NCBI GenBank assembly: GCA_003508835.1
Contig: PUFA01000209.1
Coordinates: 1,157,001-1,221,000 of the forward strand
Length of the DNA: 64,000 nucleotides
Direction of reading: 5' to 3'
DNA from: Eonycteris spelaea
Lineage: Eukaryota > Chordata > Mammalia > Chiroptera > Pteropodidae
In this document: one piece after another, positions 48,870 through 60,664 of the stretch
How the letters are laid out: every line of letters begins with the position of its first letter
Position numbering within the stretch: the first letter of the stretch is position 1
The notes under the pieces: model-generated
The model's input: the letters and a program-made list of their open reading frames with translations, nothing else
Told to the model about the DNA's origin: nothing
Databases searched by the model: none
Position numbers and translations under genes: made by a program

Positions 48870-51540
48870 TCTCAGTTCAGCATACTAAAATTTAGCATGA
48901 AGCAGGTCTGCTTGTCCTCTATTCAAAAAAATTTCAATATTAAAGAAAACAAGCAAACCAAAAAAAATAATTAAAAAAAAAAACTCACCTCAGTGTAAGA
49001 TAACAACACCACAAGTTTTTCTCACAATGTAGACTTCATGGGTATTGCTAAAAATATCAATGTGTTTGAATAAAAATCTTTATGCTGAAATGTTAGCCTT
49101 TATATGCCTTAAATGAATAGTGAAAAATAGGTCAGAACAATGAAAAGTTACCTGCATATAGATATACAACATAAATAGCAATTAAATCACATGAATTTTA
49201 TTTAATTAAATCTAGTTTTTTCATTCTTCATTAAATGAAAGATTTCTTTTAAGAAAAGAAAATAGAATGGGAATAGTTTTATTATATAATTTATTCTTTT
49301 CTTTTACATATTTGAAACTTTATAATGTTAAAATATTTTGACAAAATAAATGGCTTTCATTCAGTGTCTTGCTATTTTTGCATACTTTGTTACTGCAAAT
49401 AATTTTATTTTATGAAGTAACTAGCTAGTTACTTCGTAAAATTCCATGTGTCCTGATGTTTGTCCATGTACCACATATGTTTTTAAGCCTCTTCTTCATT
49501 TTGTGCTGCGTAGCCTTTCCAGTATTTATTTAAGGCATTGAAAACCCATCCTATCGGCATGATAATTATTATTCAACCATGTCAGCTTAAAGGAGCGTGA
49601 GAATGGGAACTATGCATAAGGAAGGCAGGAGTCAATAAGAAATTAGGTTCGAGAATAATTCCGAGGAATCACACAAGAGATACATTATGTTTTATGAACA
49701 AAAATCACTTCTCATAAGTAAAAAAATGTGTTAGAAAGGTTACAATTATATTTGAAATTCTCATATTATGTGTTTCATTGAAGAGAACTGAGTTAACACT
49801 ACACTCACATTAAGGTCATAGGGAAAATCCTAATACCGTAGAAGATATAAAAATTTGTCTTTAGACACAAGCTTAAAGAAAATCCTAAACTCAAATTATG
49901 TAATTGTTTTCCCTGCCTTTGAAATTTCTCCAACGTAAGTTATATCGCACATCTATTTTATTTTAGATCATATGTGCTATGATCTAAATTACCTGTGCAT
50001 TAAATTGTTAAGTAAATTAAACTTGTAATTTATTGACATTTATTTCCCTTTTGACGCATAGTCATTGGTAAATATTTTATGAAACTGTACTCATATATGT
50101 ACCTTAAATATTTTTCAAGTATTTATTTGTGCACTGAAACTTCATATGAGAGGCTTTTCTTTTTAAAAGAATCCCTTTTGGAGCAATTACCCTTAAAACA
50201 TTTTTAATTTTAATTTAATAGCAAGTAAGGAATCCTTGTATAAAGTTTAATTTTAATATATGGTGAAGTCAATGATAATTAATATATTTATATAAAAACA
50301 TTACTAATGCTAATACATTTTCAATAAAATATTTGTTGAAGATTTATGTCACTATTCATATAGAACCCCCTTATATTTATTTAAATATACCATATTACAA
50401 GGTGAAGAAAATACGTCATTCTTTTTGTTTAAATATTACATATGTGGCATTGTCATGAAGTTACATAAGAATCACAGTAAATGCCATTGGTTTACTGCCA
50501 AATGTTTGATATTTTTGATTTATTGTATTTCATAAATGCAAGACCTTTTTTTTACTAGTTTCTAAGATTAGAATGACAGATTGGCCCAGATTATTATAAT
50601 ATTTAAGGTTTTTAAATTTGAACTTCATAAATCCTTAAGTTGTAACCCTAGTTTGTTGAGTTTATTGATAACTTACTGTTATCTTTATTTTTTAAATATG
50701 TTAAAATAACGTCAGGCATTTACCAAAATTTTATCCTACTACACACAAAGACTGAGTTGTGTCATATGGTTGCACTATAAAAAAATAAACTTGGAAATCT
50801 CAGTTATTTGCCCTTCAAATCTTGAAATACCAAATGTGCCTTCCTAAATAGAAAAAATATACATTTTTCAAAACTGTTTTAATGTCATGCTTTTAAATTG
50901 GTCTCAGAATGTCTGTCTGAACTATAAGAAAACTAAATATTTAAACCACTGAAAACTAAACCTTTCCCTTCTGAAATTTAAAAATATTCCTGAATCAAAC
51001 ATTGACATTAAAGGTATCATGAAAACTTCCTTTAATCATATTCTTTTAATATGCTAACACTTTTCTGGTGCAGAAACAAACAAACAAAACACCCCACAAA
51101 AACAAAAAATAGTTTACAAACTTTAGTATTTAAACAATTTTTTTCTTCCTTCATTTTATCTCTAACATAACGTTCTTGCCATAGTCTTGTCATTTATTTT
51201 ACTTTTCGATGTCTCCATTTTTATTTTACTCTAAACGTTCAGAAATACATAATCTATATAAGTATTCTTCTAAATGTATCTCTGTGTTTAATTTAATTTG
51301 ATGCATTTAATTATACTTAATTAAATTCAATTGTATTTAATTATTTAATTCAATCCCATTCTCAAGCCATTAAGGGCTTATTTACTCTCTTCCTTGCCAT
51401 GCATGGTATATATTATTTTATAGTTCTTTTAAAAAGTTTTCAAAGTTATTCACTTTGATATGCATTGGATGCCTTCAAAAATAATATAATCTTGTTTGGA
51501 AGTCAGTTTATATTACATTCATGAGTTAATCTGTTGTTTT
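48870..51540. other. Unassigned, very AT-rich intronic sequence
   Basis: Contains the 36-bp palindrome at 49407-49442. No gene or named repeat. Confidence 0.45.
49407..49442. repeat. 36-bp near-perfect palindrome
   Basis: The central 22 bases (49414-49435, gaagtaactag then its exact inverse) form a perfect palindrome without a loop. Seven further bases on each side continue it with one T/G exception. It can form a cruciform or a hairpin in RNA. It lies in unassigned sequence. Confidence 0.92.
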
Positions 51541-51544
51541 GTTC

Positions 51545-51660
51545 AAAATTCTTATTGAGCACCTATTATCTGTTAGGCACTATGATAGGTGGAGGAAGGG
51601 GTGGGGAAGGTGTGATCTGTTCACTCACAGAGATTAAGTTCTGATGTTTACACATTTGGA
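51545..51660 (-). mobile_element. L2 tail fragment, antisense
   Basis: ttattgagcacctattatct then gttaggcactatgatagg is the reverse of the L2/MIR-type tail (ttgagcacctactatgtgc). Confidence 0.55.
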
Positions 51661-52344
51661 GAGAGGGGTGGGGAAGGACTGATTTAGGATATAATCTGAG
51701 GTATTTTATATAGATAAAATAGTAAACACCTTGAAGGGGCCATAAAGGAGAGAGAGAAGGTTCTGGTTGATTTGTTGAAGAAAATGCAAAGGGAGATAGG
51801 TCTTGATATCAGTTTCATAGACAGACATGCTTCTAATTGGAGATGCTGCTACAGACATTTTAATAGCTTTCCTCTCTTGTAAACCAATGGAAGCAACCAA
51901 AGAGATACAACCCCAAACCATAAATTGTAAGGAATATCTGTTCTATTGGACAAAGATGAGAGAGGATGAAAAGACTCAACATGTATCCATCTTTGTCTTA
52001 TGGCAGGCTGCAGATTCCCTGACAGTCCGATGTCACAATTCTGAGAAGAGCTGAAACCATACTTCTAATAGTGGAATGAGATGTAGAATCTGGGGCAAGC
52101 TTTGGGAGAGTCAGAGGAATGTCTCATAAGAACTCTATCTAATGTAAAATATTAGGAAAATGAAGCAAAGGAAAGAGTAGTCATTTATGAAGGTGATCCT
52201 GAATGAGGGCTGAAGGGGAGCCATGTGGACTACCCTTACTAGAGGGAACCCATTGTTTTAGGAGGGTCTCCACAAGCCACCCCAATCTCCTGAAAGGTAA
52301 AAGCTAAATGGAGATGCACAGTTAAGATAAAGGGCACAGAGTTT

Positions 52345-53130
52345 AGTAAGGGAGATTCGAAGATGGCCAGCCCAAACTGAAACTTGAAGGCGAGCCCACC
52401 TCGCTTCTGCTACCACCCACTCAGGGTTCAGAGACAGCTGCTCCAGATAGAATTGCCTCCATTCTATAACCAGAGAGGTGCCAGCACAAAAAGTGAAGGA
52501 GAAAAGAATATAAGTAAGATGCAGATAATGAAATCATACCAGAAGTGCAATTTGTCCCAGAAAATAAAGAAACCTTAAAGCATCTCCATAGAAAATACAA
52601 ATACATGACCTCTCTTGGGGTCATTTACAAAAATGTAAAAAATACACATAAAAGAAAACAGAAAAAAAACTAAAGACAGCAAAAAGAGGAAAACAAGCTG
52701 ACAGAGCTCAGGGGAACAAAATGGAAAGGAAAAAAATCATTATTAGAGAGATGAGCTACTTTGAAAGCAACAAAATAGAAAATGAACAAGAGTGAAAACA
52801 CATTTAGAAACAGAGAGCACAGACTTGAGAAAATCACACAAAATGAAATAAAAAAGAACAAAAATAGGAAAGCAATTAGAGAGATGATTAAGATGAAACA
52901 AAGAGATCAACATAATGATAAGCTGTGATTCTGAAGAAAAATGTAGAAATATGGAACAGAAATAACATTCATAATTATCCCAATTGTCTTGCAAGCATTA
53001 ATATTAAAGAGAGATGATCTCTTGTGTATAATAGCTCAGGAAATATAGCAAACATGACCCTTCTTGAAAAAGAAGCTCCTTTATAAAATGTCATTAAAAA
53101 AATCTAAATTAAAACTCAGAATTGAGAAAC
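52345..53130 (+). mobile_element. A-rich L1 ORF1/HAL1-like segment, sense
   Basis: gaagatggccagcccaaact resembles an L1-type 5' untranslated motif. It is followed by about 700 bases extremely rich in aaa, gaa and aga triplets, as in L1 or HAL1 ORF1 coiled-coil coding. No intact frame remains, and the assignment is by texture more than by motif. Confidence 0.38.
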
Positions 53131-53724
53131 TTTGATAAAACTACTTAAATATAGAACCAAAGTTACCAATTATGAGAATTACAGATATAAGATAAAATGC
53201 AAACATTATAAATCTTAAAAAACATAAAATAGATGTATAATAACAAAACTACAGAGGAAGAAAGAACTGTGTGTACCTCTTGACCTTCACAGTGGGGAAT
53301 ATACAGATAGTGCTTACGTTGAAACATGAAATTTAAAAAAATGACCTAATATTTTAATTTTTCATAACTTTTTATTATTTTTATTTATAATAATTATTTA
53401 GAAACTTTATAAGAAGAATTCCATATGAAGTTTAGTGATTAATTTTGAGGAACTTATTTAAAGAAAAGATGTGACAGCATTTTATTAAGTTACCAAAATC
53501 ATTCAGAAATTATCATGGATATTAGACAAGTATACTTAAAATACTATTTTAAAAATAATCCTTCATGTGATCACATCTCATTTCTTTGAAAATTTATTGA
53601 AGGATAAGGGGATTTTAAAATTTTTAAGAAAGATGAGCAGTGTTAAGAATGAAAAAGAATGCAGAGAAAGAAGAAAGGGATATGAAGAAGTTTTGAATGG
53701 AATTATGCAAGTACAACATGCAGT

Positions 53725-54586
53725 AGATTTTTTTCATGTGTGTCCATGTCACTGAGTTGGCTCTGACTCCAAGAGACCCGGTGAACAGGTGATGTCCATG
53801 TCCTGTCCTCAACAGCCCTACTCAGCTCCCATGAACTCATGCCTGTGGCTTCTTTTATACAGTCAATCTATCTCATATTTGGTCTTCTTTTTCTGCTGCC
53901 TTCTATTTTTCCCAGGATTATTTTTTTTTCCCAAAGAACCCTACCTTCTCATCATGTACCTGGAGTAGAACAGCTTTGATTTTGTCACTTTTGCTTCCAG
54001 CAATGTTTCGGAATTAATTTGCTCCAAGACTCACTTGTTCCTCTTTCTGGAGGTTCAGGGTATCTGTAAAGTTCCCCTCCAACACACATATTTCAAATGA
54101 ATCCGTTTCTTTTTCCTGTCACCTTCTCCACTGTTCAACTTTCTCATCCATACACAGTAACTTGGAGTTCGAGGGCATAGATGGTCTTAGCCTTGGTCCC
54201 TAACGACACACCTTTTTCTTGTTGACCTTTCCTAATTCGCCATGGTTCCCTTTTGGGTCTCAGCCTTCTCTTGATGTCTTGGCTGCAATCTCCATTTGAA
54301 TTGATGACTGAACCAAGGTAAATAAAATCTTTAACAATTTCAATGTCTTCATTGTCTATGTTAAAATTGTATATTCTCCTGTAGTCATGATCTTTGTCTT
54401 TTTGATCTTCAAATGCAGTCCCACTTTGGCACTTTTTTCTTTCACTTTTGGCACTTTTTTCTTTCGCTCTTATCACTTCTTTCACATCATTGCTTTCTGC
54501 CTGTAAAATGATGTCATCTGCCTATCTTAAGTTACTGATATTTCTTCCACTGACTTTTACTCCTCCTTCCTCTGAGTCTAGGCTAG
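53725..54586 (-). mobile_element. RTE/BovB-like LINE fragment (reverse transcriptase C-terminus to 3' end)
   Basis: On the minus strand a broken reading frame shows the RTE-clade reverse transcriptase: SGRNISNLR, then a stop where the Y of YADD should be, then ADDIILQAESNDVKEVI, further on FIYLGSVINSNGDCSQDIKR and a degraded SLGTKAKTIYAL. The 3' end contains gagtcagagccaactcagtg, which resembles RTE/BovB 3' ends. Frames change several times, and a 22-base tandem duplication (54423-54465) disturbs the interval after the catalytic box. The upstream boundary coincides with an A run on the element strand (T run 54587-54605). RTE elements are patchy in placental mammals (ruminants, afrotherians, some others). 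This copy is dead and 5'-truncated. Confidence 0.8.
54423..54465. repeat. 22-bp tandem duplication inside the RTE fragment
   Basis: Two adjacent copies of ggcacttttttctttc with its preceding acttt, differing by one T. The duplication lies just after the catalytic box in the reverse-transcriptase remnant and adds to its frame damage. Confidence 0.85.
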
Positions 54587-54605
54587 TTTTTTTTTTTTTT
54601 TTTTT
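54587..54605. repeat. 19-base T run at the RTE boundary
   Basis: Homopolymer at the 5' boundary of the minus-strand RTE fragment. It could be an older A tail of another insertion, or the site where truncation occurred. Confidence 0.85.
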
Positions 54606-55264
54606 GTTTGCTAGCCCAGATTTTTCCATGATTAAATAAAATGTAGTATACCAACATATGAATATAGAAATGTAGGTTTGTTTGTGTCCTGGAGATCCTG
54701 GGTTTACCCTTATTCTATTTAAATGCCATAAGAAATTACTTTCTTCATGTTTTACTATTCTTACACATAAAAATAGAATTATTTTCCTTTCACGATTAAA
54801 ACAGTATGTTTGATCTGTAAAGTTATCATGTGGAAACATTTTGGATTCTGTGCGTGGAATAAATTAAACATAAACAGAAATTCTTATTGTTCTGGTCCTA
54901 GAAGAGTTGGGTATATTGATGTGTCTATGTTGAAGAATGATGAAGATATAGCGTATTTTAAAACTCGTAGAAATAAGACTATTTTCTTTAAAGACAGTAT
55001 TACTTTTAGGAAAGAGTATTTGCTCTTTGGACATTAAAAATGTAAGAAAGAATATGAATGATAGTGATTGATTTTGTAAACTAATAAGAAATATGAATTT
55101 AAAAGATTTTAGATTTCTACAGTGCTTTCCTTAAAGATAGCTCTTATCTAATTTTTAAATACAAATTTTTCTTGATATGTATACATATATAGATTTAGAA
55201 ATAGTGAAGTTCTTGAATATCATAATTTGCTTGCTAGGTAATAAAAAAACAGCAAAATTATGTC

Positions 55265-55800
55265 ATTTAAGAGCTTATTTTTTCTTACCTTTTTATTATA
55301 AACATTTTAAAACATACAAAAAACTCAAAGAATTATACCTACCATCTAGATTTTACAATTGACCTTTACTATACTTCTTTATTACGTAGCTATTTATCTG
55401 TCCACCCTCTATCTATTGATGCATTTTATTTCTGAAGTATTTTATACTGCACTCCTAAATGCTTCAATGCTCATGCATTTACTAGAATTCAATGTTATTT
55501 AGAATTTATTTGGGGTGGGTAAAATTTATATAAAATAATTGCACAAATCTTAATTATACCATTCACTGACTTTTGAGGGAGAAAAATATCAGTATAACCC
55601 AAACCCCAGCAAGATAATAGAACATTTCACCACCCAGGAAGTTTCTTCACACCCCCTCCCAGTAATACTTACCTTCATCCTCACCCCTCTGAGGCAATCA
55701 CTGTTCAAATTGTATCTCACAATTAATTAGTTTTGCCTTTTCTAGAACCTCATAGAAATAAATTGACATAACAGTCTTTTAAAGAAGGCTGCTTTCACTG
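55265..55800 (-). mobile_element. L1 3' region, antisense, old subfamily
   Basis: agcaagataatagaacattt, caccacccaggaagtttctt, gaggcaatcactgttcaaat, then ttagttttgccttttctaga and cctcatagaaataaattgac follow the antisense L1M 3' segment in order. Confidence 0.72.
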
Positions 55801-56019
55801 GATGATAATACTTGTCACCATCATCTCTGAACATCTATTCTGATGTTTATAAACTCAATGTGAATATTTTCATGAAAACCTAAAAATAAATATTATTCTA
55901 TTCATTTCTAAGTGCATTAGAATCTTGATACAACAAAGAAGCAGATGAGTTCCTGTATATCCTAAAATTGTTTCACCAGTAGTACACATCCCCCATTTAA
56001 AAAAATTGTAAAATTCCAG

Positions 56020-56225
56020 TATTGAATCCTGACTTCATCTTTGCATTGTTCTGTTGCTAGATAAATTACCTAACTTTATTTGACTTCAGTTTGTTTAACC
56101 ACCATCATTATCTATCTCACAGGGTTATCGTGTGGGATAAATGAGAAAACATGTAAAGTGCTTAACGTAATGCCTGTAATATAGGAAGGATGAGATAAAT
56201 AGTAGCTATTATCATGGTTAGAAAC
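56020..56225 (+). mobile_element. MIR SINE, sense
   Basis: gctagataaattacctaact, tgacttcagtttgtttaacc, tatctcacagggttatcgtg, gtaaagtgcttaacgtaatg: MIR core and 3' part. Confidence 0.72.
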
Positions 56226-56244
56226 ATCAATCATTAATATAAGT

Positions 56245-56470
56245 AATCATAATAAATGTTAACATTTATTGAGCCTTGATGCGTGCTATTCCAGGTGAAT
56301 TAAGTCATTTAATATTCAAATAAACTCTGAAGTAGAGACTGTTATTAACCTCATTTTTATAGGATAGAAGTGAAATAGAGTTTAAATTACTTTTCCAGAA
56401 TACACACTAATAGAGCAAAGTTTCACTCTCAGGCAGAATTCTCTTGACCGCTAAGTCATGCTGCTCTGTA
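56245..56470 (-). mobile_element. MIR SINE, antisense, next to the sense copy
   Basis: catttattgagccttgatgc, taatattcaaataaactctg, aagtgaaatagagtttaaat, tgaccgctaagtcatgctgc: antisense MIR. It forms an inverted pair with 56020-56225, separated by about 20 bases. Confidence 0.7.
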
Positions 56471-56611
56471 GTAAACAGGTATAGAAGTGATAGTAGAGTA
56501 GGAACTATGAATAGCAGTAATAGTAGTAGTATTAGGGTAATGGAAAGGAGCATAACAACACCAAATCTCAGAGTGAATTAATAAGGAGATGCTACCACAC
56601 GCAGAAAACTC

Positions 56612-56716
56612 AAAAGAAGAAAGAGAAGGAGGAGGAGGAGGACCAGAGAGAGGGGAAGGGGACGCAGAAAGGAAAGAAGAGCGGGGAAATGAAGAAGAAG
56701 GGATGGAGGAGGAAAT
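56612..56716. repeat. Purine-rich (GGA/GAA) tract
   Basis: Begins with about 31 pure purines (56612-56642) and stays purine-biased for about 100 bases. The Glu/Gly/Arg-rich open frame over it is a composition artefact. Confidence 0.88.
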
Positions 56717-57734
56717 AAGGTCGACCTTTAATCATTTCCTAATTTCCCTGTTTCTAGTTCTATCGATAAATTAATTGCTTTAAAAAATGCGTAGATTTGG
56801 AAGTTCCCCAGGTTATGTGACATAACTGTTCTGGAGCTGTCAGGCCAAAATGACACTACCTTCGTAGGCTTCATCGTGTTAGTTGAGGGGAAACAGAAGT
56901 TCTGAAATTATCAACTACAAAATATATATTATTGAGTTATCTTTACTTTTTCTTCTGTTTCAATATTTTTTTTCTGACTGTATAAATAAAATATGCTCTT
57001 TGTAGAAAAACTTCAAAGTGGGAATGCAGCAAAGCTGAAAAGATGTCATTTTCATTATCTTAATCGTATTGTCTGAAAATAATGCTGTAAAATACTGTAA
57101 ATATATGTTTTAATTATCGTTTGCTTCCTAAAAAATTAGCCCAAGACTTAACAGCTTAAAAAACAATTATTTTGTATAATTTCTGGGTGTCAGGAATCTG
57201 AATATGGCTTAGTTGAATCCTCGATTTCAAGTTGTAATTAACTTTCAGCTAGGACAGGATCCTTCCATGCTCACTCAGTGATTGTTAATAAGATTCAGTT
57301 CCTCACAGACTGTTGGATTGAGCATCTATCCTTTTCTGACGAGCTGTTGGCCAAGGACTATTCTCAGTTCCTTGTTATATGGAATTCTTCAAAATAATAA
57401 TGTGCTTCTCAAAAATACATGAGAGTCTGTGAGCAAAATAGAAGTGATAGCCTTTTGTAACCTAATCACAGAAGTAACACTCCATCACTTTTGCTCTATT
57501 CTATTTATTAAAAATCAAATTACTAAATCTAGCTCACACTCAAGGGTGATGTATTACAAAAGGGTATAAATAGCATGAGGTCTGCCTACCACAGAAGATA
57601 TACCCAGATTTTAATGAAACTGATACCAGATTGTAAAACTTGCTTTCCCAACCAATTCTGTATAATTTCATCTTAATAACTGATGAGAACTTGAAAAGCA
57701 AGAAATGCTACTACATTTAAATTTTAATTTATAT

Positions 57735-58590
57735 ATCCTTATTATTGAGGTTGAACTTTTTAAAAAATTTAAGATATAATTGACATACAGCCATATATTA
57801 GTTCCAGGTGTATGACATAATGATTTGATATTTGTATATGTTGAGAAACAATCACCACAATAGTCTAATTAGCATCCATCACTATACATAGTTACAGAAT
57901 TTTTTCTCATGATGAGAACTTGTAAGACTTGCTCTTAGCAACCGTCAAATATGCAATACAGTATTATTATTAACTATAGTCTCCATGCTGTGTATTACAT
58001 CACCATAACTTATTTATTTTATAACTGGAAGTTTGTACCTTTTGATTCCCTTCATCTGTTTAGCCTACTTCTCTCCCCTGACTGGCAACCACCAATCTGT
58101 TTTCTGTATTTATGAGCTTGAGTGTTTTGTTGTTGTTTGTTTATTTGTTTGTTTTCACTTTCCACACGTAAGTGAGATCATAGAGTATTTGTCTTTATCT
58201 GTCTGACTTATTTCGCTTAGCATAATCCTTCAAGGTCTATCGATATTGTCTCAAAAGGCAAAATTTAATTCTTTTTTGTGATTGGATATTATTCCATTGT
58301 ACATATCTTTATCACATTTTCTTTATCCATTCATCCATTGATGAATATTTAAATCGTTTCCATACCTTGACTATTGTAAGTAATACTGCAGTGAACATGT
58401 GAGTGCATATATTGTTTCGAACCAGTGTTTTCGTTTTCTTTGGATCAATACCCAGAATTGGAATTGCTGGATCTGAGGCTGAAGTTTTTTAATTTCCTTA
58501 CTGGCAATATAAATTTCTTCTTTTGTGAATTATAATTCATATTCTTTGCCTATTTTTAAGTGTTTGAATTATTAATTTATAATTATATAT
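57735..58590 (-). mobile_element. L1 3' region, antisense (L1MA/MB-like)
   Basis: The clearest L1 in the window: tattaactatagtctccatg, ctgactggcaaccaccaatc, cacacgtaagtgagatcata, ttatttcgcttagcataatc, attggatattattccattgt, ccattcatccattgatgaat, aatactgcagtgaacatgtg and attggaattgctggatctg, all in antisense order. A deletion then joins it to tttgcctatttttaag near 58555. It is old and inactive. Confidence 0.85.
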
Positions 58591-59517
58591 TTTTATAATG
58601 TAAATTCCTCTGGAAGTATCACTGCATCGAGACATTAGTGGATTTGCAGCTATTCACTTCCCATCTGGGAGCAGGGAGCTGAAAACTTTCTGAGGAAGTC
58701 ATCCTTTTTCTCTGGGAAGGTGGTATTGTGTATTTGATTCTGCTCTTGAAAGGTAGCCAGGAAAGCATTCATTTTCTAGGTGCTGAACCATACCTACTAA
58801 GGCCTTTTCAATGTGTAAGGGCTCCAGCAATAAGCTGAGTGATATTAAAATGGGCTAAGAATTTCAGAAAGTGCTTTATCAAAGTAAAGAACATAAGAAA
58901 TTAGAGAGTGGTGTGTCCTATAAAAGTCCCAAAATTGTGGTGACAACCTTGAAGGACAAGAAGGACAAGGCATCTGAGAGCTGAATGATGACTGAAAGGC
59001 AAACATGGGATCAGAGACTAGAGGAGTTGAAGGTCTGATTGGGGACCAACCTCAAAAATATTATCCATCCCTTCTGGTACCTGTTTTGTGTACAAATGAC
59101 CCAGGAGCCTGTATAAAGTTGAAGTATGTGGCTCACTATGCACTTTCCAATTGATAATAGGTAAAGAAATATTACTAGTTTAACTAAAGAATAAAAGTAG
59201 TACAATAGTTAGGAAAAGGCCTAGGTGAGAATAACTGTTATGCATAGAGGCTTGGAGAAAAAGAGACGTGGAGACTAATGTTTGGGGTGGAGTGTGCTTA
59301 TTAAGGTCAGCCTCGCAAAATAAAAAGGACATACCAAAGGCAAGGAAAGATTAGTAGCTAGGCAAACTGTCAAGAATTAAGAAATCAATGGAAACCAAGA
59401 ATATTCAAAATACAGATATTAGGAAATAACAAAAGGATATCTTGATGAACAGCTGCCTCAGCCAGAATGGGTCATATATGTTAGAACCTATAACAGCAAA
59501 CATTTTCCAAGTGGATT

Positions 59518-59925
59518 AGTAATTCATTTACTTATTCAGTAACTATAGTTTGAGCACCCAATATGTGAAACCATATGTTACTCACTGAGCATATGATAGT
59601 GAGCAAGGCATCCTATAACGTCAAAAAGCAAACAATTGCAAAAACATAAAGGCCATGATGGATTAAGAAGAGAGTTTTAAAGGAGTTACAGTGAGGAAGC
59701 TGGACCCAGCCTTGGAGGTGATGAAGGCTTCCCAGAGGAGATGAGACTAAGGACAATTGTGATGACTGACTAATTGAGCTAAGGGAGGAGACGTGGAGAG
59801 TAAATTTCTGAAACTGGGAGCAGAATGCATCACAATATGAAGCTGAGTAAGAGCTTAAACCATTCAGGAAATCTCGAGGTGAATATAGCCTGGAAACTAC
59901 AAGGAAAGCAGGCATGTAAAATTGA
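59518..59925 (-). mobile_element. L2-like LINE fragment, antisense
   Basis: It begins with the reverse of an L2 tail (attcatttacttattcagta, then gagcacccaatatgtg) and continues with ggcttcccagaggagatga and accattcaggaaat in the expected antisense order. Confidence 0.55.
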
Positions 59926-60119
59926 TTGGATTTTTAAAATTTAACCACCAATCGCACCCTCAGTGCATGACCTAAAATAACTACATTTCTTGAATATTAT
60001 TTTAGAATTGTTGTGGGTCCAGTGAGACATAAGAGTCAAAGATCAGCTAGAACATATTGAGAATTTTCACATTTTACTGGAATATGTATGTGCAGCCACA
60101 CAAAAAAAGTTCCATGAGA

Positions 60120-60216
60120 GGCCAGAATCAATGTCTTTTTCACCATTGACTCCCCAGTATCTGAAATGATGCCTCATAAATAAATATTTGTTGAAAGAAA
60201 GTAAAGGAATGAATGA
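60120..60216 (+). mobile_element. L2 3' tail, sense
   Basis: ccccagtatctgaaatgatg then taaatatttgttgaaagaaa and gaatgaatga is the L2 3' terminus with its short repeat tail. Confidence 0.6.
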
Positions 60217-60453
60217 TGTTGCTACAGCTTGATTATAAAAATGTAGTTTATTATGAAATGTTCTAGATCCCAGATTGCTTTCTGGATGATAACTTTACAT
60301 TTATTGGCCAACTTCCCTATTTGCTAGTAATCTGTGGCCAGCAAATGAAAATCAATGTTAGTATTAGCCTACATTAAGCACAATTAGAAAGGAAAATCTG
60401 TAAGAAATAAAAACATTTGCCTTCCCAAATCAAATATGTCTCCTAGATTATTT

Positions 60454-60660
60454 TAGTGTTCTCAATCAGGGGCAATTTTTCCCACCAGGGGATATCCACC
60501 AATGTCTAAAGACATTTTTGATTGTTAGGACAGGGGGTATGCTACTGGCATCTGGAGGGTAGAGACAGAAATGCTGATAAATATACTGCAATGCACACGA
60601 TGATCCCCACAACAAACATTCCTTCCAAAATATCAATAGTGTTAAGACTGAATAATTCTG
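60454..60660 (-). mobile_element. Non-autonomous hAT-Charlie element, inverted relative to the one at 99-290
   Basis: tgttctcaatcaggggcaat, aatgtctaaagacatttttg, atgctactggcatctggagg, caatgcacacgatgatcccc and atatcaatagtgttaagact follow the reverse complement of the same family block by block. The possible duplication (gattattt / ggttttta) is weak. Confidence 0.78.
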
Positions 60661-60664
60661 GGTT

